Assembly (NCBI RefSeq): GCF_019468565.1
Contig: NZ_CP080521.1
Span: forward strand, 9,920,001-9,984,000
DNA: 64,000 nucleotides
Origin: Pseudonocardia sp. DSM 110487
GTDB lineage: Bacteria > Actinomycetota > Actinomycetes > Mycobacteriales > Pseudonocardiaceae
Direction: 5' to 3'
Positions 29,943 to 40,502 of the stretch are shown here, one piece after another. The translations under genes and the position numbers were made by a program. Below the pieces are notes generated by a model, which was not told the DNA's origin, made no database searches, and worked only from the letters and a program-made list of their open reading frames with translations. Within the stretch, counting starts at the first letter, position 1. Each line of letters starts with the position of its first letter.

Positions 29943-31013
29943 ATGCTCCGCCGGATCCCCCGAATACTCCGCGGTGCCGTCGTCATCACGGTGCTGCTCG
30001 CCGTCTCGGCCTCGGTGTACCAGTCCTGGGCCACCGGGGCGCCCGGCACGAGCGGCTGGACACAAACCCAGTGGGGCCCACTCGGGCCCGCCGACCGTGA
30101 CCTGCTCATCAAGGTGCGGCTCGCCGGGCTCTGGGAAGGCCCCACCGGGCAGCAGGCCGAGCAGATGGCCACCAGCGCTGATGTGCGTGAGGTCGGCCGC
30201 AAGCTCGCCGAGGAACACGCCCAGCTCGACGAGGAGGTGCGCAGCGTCGCCGACCAGCTCGGCGTTCCGCTGCCCAGCGGGCCCACCGCCCAGCAGATGG
30301 GTTGGATGGCCGACATCTCGTCGAGGACCGGCTCGGACTACGACCGCACGTTCGTCCAGGTCGTGCGCGAGGCCCACGGCATGATCCTCCCGGCGATCTC
30401 CGAGGTGCGCAGCAGCACCCAGAACGACCTCGTCCGGGAGTTCGCCGAAACCGGCAACGAGTTCGTCACCCGCCATCACCAGTACCTGGAGAGCACCGGG
30501 CTCGTGGACTACACCGCGCTGCCGCACCACGGCCCCGGCCTGCTCGGCGGCGGCACCGACATGAGCGACCTGCTCGTGCCGTTCCTCGTGTTCATCGCCG
30601 CGCTGCTCGCCGCGGTCGCCCTGGTCTGGGGCCTGCGCAACAAGTCGGCTCCCAACCGCCGCCAGCGCGTCACCGTCCCCCAGCCCCCCATCTCGCATGC
30701 CGCCACGCGCCTCCCGGAGCTCTCCGCTGTGGCGGCGATCCCCGCACCGCGCGCCGTGGGCATCGACGACACCGGCCCCATCCCTGTCATCAACGACGTT
30801 CCTGTGGCCGTGGTTACGGACAGCGGCGCATATCGCCTGTCCCCGGACTCCGGCACACACGCGGCCGTCCCGAGGAGGCGCAGCACCACCACGCTGGCCG
30901 ACACCGGCTCCCACCGGGCCGTCGACGACACCGACACCAACCGATCCGTCTCCACGTCCGGTTCCCACCGGATGCCGCGCTCCCGGCGAGCGCGGCACTC
31001 AACGCGGCGCTAG
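29943..31013 (+). CDS. DUF4142 domain membrane protein with repetitive tail
   Basis: A 356-residue protein. An N-terminal hydrophobic segment (VVITVLLAVSASVYQSW) acts as signal or anchor. A DUF4142 four-helix domain follows at roughly residues 50-185 (VREVGRKLAEEHAQLDEEV, QLGVPLP, VVREAHGMILPAI, VTRHHQYLEST) with the conserved His residues, so it should face outside. A second membrane segment follows near 205-230 (PFLVFIAALLAAVALVWGL), then a basic tail with degenerate repeats like TGSHRAV and SGSHRMP. It starts 48 bp after the flavocytochrome. DUF4142 domains are ferritin-like in layout, so a link to metal or redox handling is possible (inference). Confidence 0.85.
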   Translation: MLRRIPRILRGAVVITVLLAVSASVYQSWATGAPGTSGWTQTQWGPLGPADRDLLIKVRLAGLWEGPTGQQAEQMATSADVREVGRKLAEEHAQLDEEVRSVADQLGVPLPSGPTAQQMGWMADISSRTGSDYDRTFVQVVREAHGMILPAISEVRSSTQNDLVREFAETGNEFVTRHHQYLESTGLVDYTALPHHGPGLLGGGTDMSDLLVPFLVFIAALLAAVALVWGLRNKSAPNRRQRVTVPQPPISHAATRLPELSAVAAIPAPRAVGIDDTGPIPVINDVPVAVVTDSGAYRLSPDSGTHAAVPRRRSTTTLADTGSHRAVDDTDTNRSVSTSGSHRMPRSRRARHSTRR

Positions 31014-31089
31014 CTCCCCGCTTTCCGCGCCGCGGCGCCGGCGGCCATCCGCCGGTGTACCTGTCTCCGATCCCCGAACGGAGGACCCC

Positions 31090-32109
31090 ATGTCCCCGAT
31101 CAGTACAGCCCGATATTTCTCGACTCGGCGGAAGATCGGTCTCTGCGCCGCCGCTCTCGTAGTGACCCTGTTACCCACCGCGTGCGGCGCCGCTTACGCG
31201 TCCGACGAGGCCCCGGAGGTCGTCGAGGTCGGTGGTGTCTCGGCAGCCGAGGCGCTCCCCGACGAAGGCGACGCCGCGGCGGAGGAAGGCGCCGCGGAGC
31301 AAGGCGCCGAACAACAGGGCGAGGAGCCGCCCGACGCCGCTGCCGAGGAACCGCCGCCCGCGGAGGGCGAGGTAGCTCAGCTGCGCGGCCGGAACGACGG
31401 CCGGAACAACGACGGCCGCAACAACGATGGCCGGGGCGGCGGCCGGGACATCGGCGACGGTCGCGGCGAGGAGGGCGGCCAGGCCGGCGGCCGACCCGGC
31501 AAGCCGGACGGCGGAGTGGAACCGCCTCCCCCGGCCAACGAAGGTGGCAACGAGGGCAACAACGGGCTCGACGTCCTCGGTACGGACTGCACCAACAGCC
31601 AGCTGGAACCGCACACCGGGTTCGAGGTGGCACCGGCCTGCGTCGACACCTCGTTCGGTGAGGTCGCGGCGGAGGAGAACAGCCCGTCGCTGCTCATCAC
31701 GGAGGCCCCGCAGACCGTGGCCGTCGGCGAGGACTTCACGATCGCGGTGAGCACCCGCAACCTCGTCCGTGACCGGTTCCTCGGCGCTGCCGCGGGTGGC
31801 TACTACCTGGAGAGCTCCTTCCTGAATGCGGACGGCCTGCAGCGCGGCCACTTCCACACGGCGTGCCGGGTGCTCGAGAGCGTTGCTGAGGCGCCCGACG
31901 CGGAACCGGCCCCGGAGTTCTTCGTCGCCACGCAGGACAACGGTGGCGGCGCGGCCCCGGACACGGTGGAGATCACGGTGCCCGGCATCGACGCGGCGGG
32001 CACCGTCCAGTGCTCGTCGTGGGCGGGTGACGGGTCGCACCGGACCCCGATGATGCAGCGGGCGAACCAGACCCCGGCATTCGACGCGGTCCGCATCACC
32101 GTTCAGTAG
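31090..32109 (+). CDS. acidic secreted lipoprotein, first tandem paralogue
   Basis: 339 residues from ATG 31090 with GGAGGA upstream. The signal peptide ends in lipobox LPTAC. Residues ~35-155 are low-complexity: acidic/Ala-rich, then NDGR repeats and Gly/Pro. From about residue 158 (LDVLGTDCTNS) a compact domain of ~180 residues runs to the end, with four Cys (TDC, PAC, HTAC, VQC), a GHFHTAC motif and AAAGGYYLESSF. The second copy follows 76 bp later with the same domain. No known family recognised; the Cys pattern suggests two disulfides outside the cell. Confidence 0.88.
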   Translation: MSPISTARYFSTRRKIGLCAAALVVTLLPTACGAAYASDEAPEVVEVGGVSAAEALPDEGDAAAEEGAAEQGAEQQGEEPPDAAAEEPPPAEGEVAQLRGRNDGRNNDGRNNDGRGGGRDIGDGRGEEGGQAGGRPGKPDGGVEPPPPANEGGNEGNNGLDVLGTDCTNSQLEPHTGFEVAPACVDTSFGEVAAEENSPSLLITEAPQTVAVGEDFTIAVSTRNLVRDRFLGAAAGGYYLESSFLNADGLQRGHFHTACRVLESVAEAPDAEPAPEFFVATQDNGGGAAPDTVEITVPGIDAAGTVQCSSWAGDGSHRTPMMQRANQTPAFDAVRITVQ

Positions 32110-32185
32110 CAGATATCCACATCGGGGCGCGGCGGCCGTGCTTCCCCGCCGGCCGCCGCGTCCCGGACCCCGAACTTGAGGACCT

Positions 32186-33166
32186 ATGTCCCGGAACAGC
32201 CCCGCCCGGCGTCCCTCGACCACTCGCAAGATCGCTCTCTGCGCCGCCGCTCTCGTCGTGACGCTCCTACCCACCGCGTGCGGCGCGGCCTACGCGGACG
32301 ACGATGCGCCCGAAGTGGTGGAGGTCGGTGGTGCGTCCGCGGCTGAACCGAACCGCGACGAGGACGGCGCCGACGCGGAGGACGGGGCCGAAGAGAACGA
32401 CGAGCAGCCCGGCGACTCCGGCGGCGACGATGAACCTGCCGAGGAGGGAAATGCCGCGGAGGACGAGGCGCCGGCGCAGGGCGAGCAGAACGACGGCGAC
32501 AACGCGGGCGACAACGCCGATAACGACGCGGGGAACGGCCGTGACGAAGAGGAGAAGCCGCCTCCCGCCGACGGTGAGGACGGGAAAGACGAGGAAGACG
32601 GCAACAAGGACGAAGACGACGACGAGCTCGACGTCCTCGGCACGGACTGCACCAACAGCCGGCTGGAACCGCACACCGGCTTCGAAGTGGCGCCGGCCTG
32701 CGTCGACACCTCGTTCGGCGAGGTCGCGGACGAGGATGAAAGCCCGTCGCTGCTCATCACGGATGCACCCGAGAACGTGGCTGCCGACCAGGAGTTCACA
32801 CTGTCGGTGAGCACCCGCAACCTCATCCGCGACCGCTTCCTCGGCGCCGCCGCGGGCGGCTACTACCGGGAGAGCTCGTTCCTCAATCAGGACGGCATCC
32901 AGCGCGGCCACTTCCACACGGCCTGCCGCATGCTCGAGAGCACTGACGAGGCGCCCGACGCGGCGCCGGCCCCGGAATTCTTCCTGGCCACCCAGGACAA
33001 CGGCGGCGGCGAGAACCCGGACACCGTGAACATCACGGTGAGCGGCCTACCTGCCGGCACCGCTCAGTGCGCCGTGTGGGCCGGCGACGGCTCGCACCGC
33101 ATCCCGATGATGCAGCGCGCGAACCAAACACCGGCATTCGACGCGGTCCGGATCACCGTCGAGTAG
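32186..33166 (+). CDS. acidic secreted lipoprotein, second tandem paralogue
   Basis: 326 residues, paralogue of the gene before it. The signal peptide and lipobox are almost identical (CAAALVVTLLPTACGAAYA). The middle is more acidic (long Asp/Glu/Asn runs) and lacks the NDGR repeats. The C-terminal domain keeps all four Cys, GHFHTACRMLES and RANQTPAFDAVRITV. The tail and signal are conserved while the linker has diverged, so selection acts on the folded domain. It ends 7 bp before the convergent pyrE gene. Confidence 0.88.
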   Translation: MSRNSPARRPSTTRKIALCAAALVVTLLPTACGAAYADDDAPEVVEVGGASAAEPNRDEDGADAEDGAEENDEQPGDSGGDDEPAEEGNAAEDEAPAQGEQNDGDNAGDNADNDAGNGRDEEEKPPPADGEDGKDEEDGNKDEDDDELDVLGTDCTNSRLEPHTGFEVAPACVDTSFGEVADEDESPSLLITDAPENVAADQEFTLSVSTRNLIRDRFLGAAAGGYYRESSFLNQDGIQRGHFHTACRMLESTDEAPDAAPAPEFFLATQDNGGGENPDTVNITVSGLPAGTAQCAVWAGDGSHRIPMMQRANQTPAFDAVRITVE

Positions 33167-33173
33167 ATGCCGC

Positions 33174-33743
33174 TCAGGCGAGGCCGATGTCGGCAAGCCC
33201 GAGCAGCGCCCGGTAGGGCACGCCCTCGGCCTCGATGGCCTCGCGGGCGCCGGTGTCGCGGTCCACGACGGTCACGACGCCGGCTACCTCGGCTCCGGCG
33301 TCCCGCACCGCACGAACTGCGGTGAGCACGGAGGCACCGGTCGTCGAGGTGTCCTCCACGACGAGCACCCGGCGGCCTGCGACGTCCGGTCCCTCGATGA
33401 GCCGCTGCATCCCGTGCTGCTTCGTCGACTTGCGGACGACGAACGCATCCACCGGCGGCGTCTCGGGCGAGATGGCGCGCTCGGCGGCCGCGGCGTGCAG
33501 CACGGCGTCGGCGACCGGGTCGGCGCCGAGGGTGAGCCCGCCGACGGCGGAGTACTCCCAGTCGGCGGTGAGCACGCGCAGCAGCCTCCCGACGAGCGGG
33601 GCGGCCCGGTGCTCGAGCGTGACCCGGCGCAGGTCCACGTAGTAGTCGGCCTCCGCGCCGGACGACAGCGTGACCCGCTCGTGCACGACCCCCAGCTCGC
33701 GGACCAGCGCCGCCAGCTGTTCGCGCTCGGTGTCCGCGCTCAT
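33174..33743 (-). CDS. pyrE: orotate phosphoribosyltransferase
   Basis: Converts orotate and PRPP to orotidine monophosphate in pyrimidine synthesis. It has 189 residues. The PRPP loop is VLVVEDTSTTGASVL and the catalytic-loop Lys lies in VVRKSTKQHG, with YYVDLRRVTLEH at the substrate side. The ATG at 33743 overlaps the SDR stop by 4 bp (ATGA), so the two genes are coupled. pyrE is Rv0382c in M. tuberculosis, in the same relative place between the methyltransferase and clpB. Confidence 0.95.
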   Translation of the reverse strand: MSADTEREQLAALVRELGVVHERVTLSSGAEADYYVDLRRVTLEHRAAPLVGRLLRVLTADWEYSAVGGLTLGADPVADAVLHAAAAERAISPETPPVDAFVVRKSTKQHGMQRLIEGPDVAGRRVLVVEDTSTTGASVLTAVRAVRDAGAEVAGVVTVVDRDTGAREAIEAEGVPYRALLGLADIGLA

Positions 33744-34513
33744 CGATTCCTCCGCCGCTCGCCCACCGCGAACAGCCGGCGCAACACCGGCCGCGGCATC
33801 AGATCCATCCACGCGGCGATCGCCTTGTACTGCGGGCTCGGCACGGACACCACCTTCCCCCTCGCCAGGTCGGCGAGGCACTCCTCGACGACGCGTTCCG
33901 CGTCCAGCCACATCAGGCCCTTCGGCTCGCCCATCTCGAGGCCGGCGCGCTCGTGGAACTCGGTGCGCACGAAGCCGGGGCACAGCACGAGTGCCCGTAC
34001 ACCGGTGCCGGCGAGCGTGCCCGCGAGACCTTCGGTGAAGACCGTGACCCAGGCCTTCTCCGCGACGTAGGTGGAGCTGCTCCCCGTGGCGAACCCGAGC
34101 ATGCTCGACACGTTCACCACGGCCCCGCGCCCGCGCTCCACCATGCCGGGCAGGGCGGCCCGCGTCAGCTGCAGCACGGCGGTGACGTTCAGATCGTGCT
34201 GGGCCAGCAGTGCGGCGGGGTCGGCCTCCAGGAACCGATGACGCTGCGTGGCGCCCGCGTTGTTGACGAGCAGGTCCACGGGTGCATCGGGATCGGTCAA
34301 CCGCGCCACGACCCGGTCCCGGCCGTCTGCCGTGCTGAGGTCGGCCACCAGCACGTCCGCCGACACCCCGTGCTCGCGGTGCCCGGAGGCAGCCGCCTCG
34401 AGCCGCTCGCCGTCACGAGCGACGAGCACGAGGTCACGGCCGTCCCGGGCGAGCCGGGCGGCGAACGCCGCACCGATCCCCGACGTCGCCCCTGTGATCA
34501 GCGCGGTGGGCAC
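33740..34513 (-). CDS. short-chain dehydrogenase/reductase
   Basis: A 257-residue classical SDR using NAD(P)H. The cofactor loop is TGATSGIG, the structural motif NNAG, the catalytic Ser in VNVSSM, and the YVAEK Tyr/Lys pair. The basic C-terminus GERRRNR is atypical but short. The gene starts just 20 bp after the Rv0383c-like gene and overlaps pyrE by 4 bp. The substrate is unknown; operon context with pyrE does not define it. Confidence 0.92.
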   Translation of the reverse strand: MPTALITGATSGIGAAFAARLARDGRDLVLVARDGERLEAAASGHREHGVSADVLVADLSTADGRDRVVARLTDPDAPVDLLVNNAGATQRHRFLEADPAALLAQHDLNVTAVLQLTRAALPGMVERGRGAVVNVSSMLGFATGSSSTYVAEKAWVTVFTEGLAGTLAGTGVRALVLCPGFVRTEFHERAGLEMGEPKGLMWLDAERVVEECLADLARGKVVSVPSPQYKAIAAWMDLMPRPVLRRLFAVGERRRNR

Positions 34514-34533
34514 CCCTCGACCCTACTGACCGG

Positions 34534-35190
34534 TCACGACTCCTTGCGGAGGCGGACCCCCAGCCCCTGCTCCAGTGCGGTGGCGAACTCGGCGAGGTCG
34601 GCGAGCAGGTCCTGCACCCGCTCGGCGTTGGAGCTCAGCGGCGCCGTGGCCAGCACCCAGGACTCCTCGGCCCACAACAGCTCGACGTCGTCGCCGAGCG
34701 AGTCTGCCGCGGTGGCGAGCCGGGGCGTCAGCAGCGGGCGCACCGCCGCGGCGTCCGACACGAACGCGTACCGCTCGCCGACCGGCTGCAGCAGGTCGAG
34801 CCCGGCGTCGTCGGGCAGCGGGGCCGACGGGAGGCGCAGCTCGACGGCGGCCGGCAGCGGCTCCTGCAGCTGCACCGCCACCAGGATCGAGGTCAGCCTC
34901 CCGGCCTGCTCGTGGTCGAACACGTACGCCATCCGCGGCCCGTCCGGGGTGGGCACGTCACCGCTGATCAGGTTGCGCGCCACGCCAGGGCCGCCCTGGT
35001 GGATGGTGCCGTAGCGCCAGCGGCTGGGAAGCACCGGATCGGTGTCCAAGAACTCCCAGCCGCGCAGCGCGGCCCATCGCTTCCGGTCCTTCGACCCGGA
35101 GCCGCGACGGCTGTCGGCAAACAGCAAGGCGGCGCCGATCAACAGCGCGATCACGGCTATGACGAACCACACCGTCGACGAGAGACCCAC
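34534..35190 (-). CDS. membrane-anchored conserved protein, Rv0383c-like
   Basis: 218 residues with one N-terminal hydrophobic segment (VWFVIAVIALLIGAALLFA), then a soluble domain starting KDRKRWAALRGWEFLDTDPV. The domain contains AYVFDHEQAGRLTSILVAVQL and ends ALEQGLGVRLRKES. The position between pyrE and clpB is that of Rv0383c in M. tuberculosis. It is transcribed with the SDR and pyrE genes (20-bp gap). Function unknown; it probably faces the cytosol or outside depending on topology, which I cannot settle. Confidence 0.82.
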   Translation of the reverse strand: MGLSSTVWFVIAVIALLIGAALLFADSRRGSGSKDRKRWAALRGWEFLDTDPVLPSRWRYGTIHQGGPGVARNLISGDVPTPDGPRMAYVFDHEQAGRLTSILVAVQLQEPLPAAVELRLPSAPLPDDAGLDLLQPVGERYAFVSDAAAVRPLLTPRLATAADSLGDDVELLWAEESWVLATAPLSSNAERVQDLLADLAEFATALEQGLGVRLRKES

Positions 35191-35316
35191 GATCGAGCAG
35201 CGTAGCGGCGCAGAGCCCCGACGACCGGGAACGCCACGGGCCTAGCGCCCTGCGCCGAAGATCCAGCATCTATCTCGACGGCCCGCCGATACACGCACCG
35301 GACCTCCGGCGCGGGG

Positions 35317-37932
<2,616 letters not shown>

Positions 37933-38003
37933 CCCCTCGGTTCCTCCTGCACGTGGTCGGTCAGGGCACCATCGTGCCCGTCGAGAGGAACAACGTCAGG
38001 AAA

Positions 38004-38024
38004 GTTGAGCGTGTTCCACTCAAG
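38004..38024. promoter_or_regulatory. HAIR operator (HspR site) upstream of clpB
   Basis: Arms GTTGAGC (38004-38010) and ACTCAAG (38018-38024) are separated by seven bases, matching the HAIR consensus CTTGAGT-N7-ACTCAAG with two mismatches. HspR, encoded at 48337-48774, represses clpB and dnaK through this element in actinobacteria. The position 72 bp before the clpB start is right for a repressor site. Confidence 0.85.
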
Positions 38025-38067
38025 GGTCACTCTTCGGCGTCTGATTGCCTCCGCTTCGCTCCGGCGG

Positions 38068-38168
38068 GCTTGCGGGCCCTGGTGACGCCGTCTTGCTCCT
38101 CCGGTGCTCGGTCGCTCGTTCCTCGCTCCCTGCGCGCCTCCCCCGCAAAACGGCGTCGGCCCGCAAGC
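38068..38168. repeat. 101-bp inverted repeat upstream of the AAA+ gene
   Basis: Outer arms GCTTGCGGGCC (38068-38078) and GGCCCGCAAGC (38158-38168) pair perfectly, as do inner arms ACGCCGT (38085-38091) and ACGGCGT (38150-38156). It lies between the clpB HAIR site and the AAA+ start at 38182. It could be an RNA structure in the AAA+ leader or an old insertion element; no terminal duplication is clear. Confidence 0.6.
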
Positions 38169-38181
38169 GATACTCGGAACG

Positions 38182-39414
38182 ATGTCTGACGACGTACTCC
38201 TCACCAGTCTGCTCACCGCGGTCGACGCCGCTCCCGACGACGTCCCGTTGCGGCTGCACGTGGCGGGCCTCCTCGCCGAACGCGGCCGGCCGGCCGACGC
38301 GCTGCAGCACTGCAGCCAGGCGCTCGCCCGCGACCCGGGCAACGCCGAAGCGCTCGCCATGCTGCAGCGGCTCACGACCGCGATGGCCCCGCCGCCTCCC
38401 GCCCCGCACCATCCCGAGCCCCAGCATCCCGAACCACAGCGGCTGCAGGGGTTCGACTGGACACAGGCCGAGGACGAGGTGGCCGGCATCGCGGAACCCG
38501 TCCCCGCGGACGACGACGCCCCATCCCCTGTGGTCGAGGACATCGAGCAGCCGGGCACCCGCCTTGCCGACGTCGGCGGCATGCAGCAGGTCAAGGAGCG
38601 CCTCGAGCTCGCCTTCCTCGGCCCCATGCGCAACCCGCAGCTCGCCAAGGCGTTCGGCAAGAGCCTGAGCGGCGGCCTCCTGCTCTACGGCCCACCCGGA
38701 TGCGGCAAGACGTTCATCGCCCGGGCGGTGGCGGGCGAGCTCGGGGCGAGCTTCTTCGCCGTCGGGATCTCCGACGTCCTCGACATGTACACGGGGCAGA
38801 GCGAACGCAACCTCGCCCGGATCTTCGCCGAGGCCCGCCGTCGCGCCCCCTGCGTGCTGTTCTTCGACGAGCTCGACGCGCTCGGCCAGAAGCGCTCCCA
38901 CCTCGCGCACTCCACCAGCATGCGCAACACCGTCAACCAGCTGCTCTCCGAGATGGACTCCGTCACGGCCGACAACGACGGCGTGTTCGTGCTCGGCGCC
39001 ACCAACCACCCGTGGGACATCGACAGCGCGCTGCGCCGGCCCGGCCGGTTCGACCGCATGGTGCTCGTGCTCCCGCCCGACGCGCCCGCCCGCGCCGCGA
39101 TCCTGCACTACCACCTGCGGGATCGGCCGGTGGCGGACGTGAGCCTCGACCGGATCGTCAAGCTCACCGAGCACTTCTCCGGCGCCGATCTCGCGCACGT
39201 CTGCACCACGGCCGCCGAGCGCGCGCTCGCACTGTCGATGCGCGACGGCCGGCTGCACGCGCTCACCACGAAGGACCTCGAGGCGGCCGTCAAGGAGATC
39301 CGCCCGAGCACGGGGCCGTGGTTCGCCACCGCCCGCAACGTGGTGGCGTTCGCCAACACCGACGGCGAGTACGACGACCTGTCGGCGTACCTGCGAAAGA
39401 ACAAGAAGCTTTGA
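38182..39414 (+). CDS. AAA+ ATPase with N-terminal TPR-like helices
   Basis: 410 residues. The first ~65 residues look like a TPR pair (LHVAGLLAERGRPADALQHC, ALARDPGNAEAL), followed by a Pro-rich acidic linker and one AAA+ module from about residue 130. Walker A is GPPGCGKT, Walker B VLFFDELDAL, sensor LGATNHPW and arginine finger RRPGRFDR. It resembles single-ring Vps4/FtsH-type AAA proteins without a protease domain. ATG 38182. The following TPR membrane protein starts 10 bp after the stop, so the two probably act together. Confidence 0.88.
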   Translation: MSDDVLLTSLLTAVDAAPDDVPLRLHVAGLLAERGRPADALQHCSQALARDPGNAEALAMLQRLTTAMAPPPPAPHHPEPQHPEPQRLQGFDWTQAEDEVAGIAEPVPADDDAPSPVVEDIEQPGTRLADVGGMQQVKERLELAFLGPMRNPQLAKAFGKSLSGGLLLYGPPGCGKTFIARAVAGELGASFFAVGISDVLDMYTGQSERNLARIFAEARRRAPCVLFFDELDALGQKRSHLAHSTSMRNTVNQLLSEMDSVTADNDGVFVLGATNHPWDIDSALRRPGRFDRMVLVLPPDAPARAAILHYHLRDRPVADVSLDRIVKLTEHFSGADLAHVCTTAAERALALSMRDGRLHALTTKDLEAAVKEIRPSTGPWFATARNVVAFANTDGEYDDLSAYLRKNKKL

Positions 39415-39424
39415 GCAGCGCCTC

Positions 39425-40450
39425 GTGAGTTCTGCGGCCCTGGAGCGCGCCGAGAACCTGCGCCTGCTCGGACGGCTCGACGATGCGGAACGGACCCTCC
39501 GTGAGGCGCTGACCGCCGCTCCGAACGAGCCCGGGTTGCTGAGCGAGCTGGCGTGGGTGCTCGATCTCGCCGACCGGCAGGCGGAGGGGCTCGCGGCCGC
39601 GGAGGCGGCGATCGCCCTCGATCCCCAGGAGGCCCGCCACCACCAGATCAGGGCCTCGCTGCTCTCCGGACTGAAACGCCACGACGAGGCCGTGCAGGCC
39701 GCGCTCACGGCGCGGTCGCTCCGGCCCCACGAGCCCAAGATCGCGCGAACCTGCGCGCGCGTGCTCTCCGCCGCCGGCAGGCTGCCCGAGGCGTACGAGG
39801 CCGCGCGGCACGCCGTGGCCCTCGACCCGGAGTCGGCGACCGCGCACCTCATGGTCGCCGACATCGCCGACGACCTCCGCGACCGGCACACCGCCCGCCG
39901 GGCCTACGAGGAGGCACTGCGGCTGGACCCGCAGAACGCACTGGCCCGCCACGACCTGGCCGTACTCGACGTCAACACCGGCCACCCGATGCGCGGGCTC
40001 CGCGGCCTCGTCGAGGCCGGCGGGATCGATCCCACGATGCCGATCGTGCTGCGGACCATCGCGGTCGTGCTCTGGAAGCTGTCGTGGCGGCTGCGGATGC
40101 TGTTCGTCCCGGCGACGATCGCCTGCGTGGTTGCCTCGGGCGCCGAGCCGGGCGACGCGACGTGGTCGGCCCGGGTCACCGCCGCCGTCTCGCTCTTGGC
40201 GATCGGGCTGCTGACCTGGTGGACCGTGCGCGACCTGCCCGCAGCGACCCGGCCCGCGGTGCTGGCCTCCCTGCGCACCGACGGCCCGCTGCGCCTCACC
40301 TATCTCGGGATGGCCGCGTGCGTGCTCCTCTTCCTCGCGGTGGCGGTCACGGGTGTCGGCGTCTTCGCCGGGTTCGTGTGGCTGGTGCTCGGCATGCTCG
40401 GGCTGCTGGCGCTGGTCGTCGGGGCGATGCGCAGGTTGCGCGGGCGCTGA
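39425..40450 (+). CDS. TPR protein with C-terminal membrane segments
   Basis: 341 residues, GTG start at 39425. Five or so TPR-like helical pairs fill the first ~190 residues (LRLLGRLDDAERTLREAL, AIALDPQEARHHQIRASLL, ARHAVALDPESATAHLMVA, YEEALRLDPQNALARHDLA). Four hydrophobic segments follow to the C-terminus. It probably anchors the upstream AAA+ ATPase, which has similar TPR helices, to the membrane (inference). No known bacterial system of this exact pair comes to mind. Confidence 0.85.
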   Translation: MSSAALERAENLRLLGRLDDAERTLREALTAAPNEPGLLSELAWVLDLADRQAEGLAAAEAAIALDPQEARHHQIRASLLSGLKRHDEAVQAALTARSLRPHEPKIARTCARVLSAAGRLPEAYEAARHAVALDPESATAHLMVADIADDLRDRHTARRAYEEALRLDPQNALARHDLAVLDVNTGHPMRGLRGLVEAGGIDPTMPIVLRTIAVVLWKLSWRLRMLFVPATIACVVASGAEPGDATWSARVTAAVSLLAIGLLTWWTVRDLPAATRPAVLASLRTDGPLRLTYLGMAACVLLFLAVAVTGVGVFAGFVWLVLGMLGLLALVVGAMRRLRGR

Positions 40451-40475
40451 TCCGGCCGGCACCGACCCGCTCGCC

Positions 40476-40491
40476 GGTTCCACGTGAAACT
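40476..40491. promoter_or_regulatory. parS-like ParB binding site
   Basis: GTTCCACGTGAAAC at 40477-40490 matches the core of the parS consensus TGTTNCACGTGAAACA. Only the outermost base on each side differs (14 of 16 match). It lies in the 52-bp gap between the convergent TPR and PNPOx-like genes. ParB/Spo0J binds such sites in origin-proximal regions for chromosome segregation, which would place this window in the origin-proximal part of the chromosome. Confidence 0.75.
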
Positions 40492-40502
40492 CCTGCGTGC
40501 CC

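Noticed and set aside
31369..31385. tRNA D-arm-like string (GAGGTAGCTCAGCTG)
   Set aside because: It lies inside the lipoprotein coding frame and no acceptor stem, anticodon or T-arm surrounds it.
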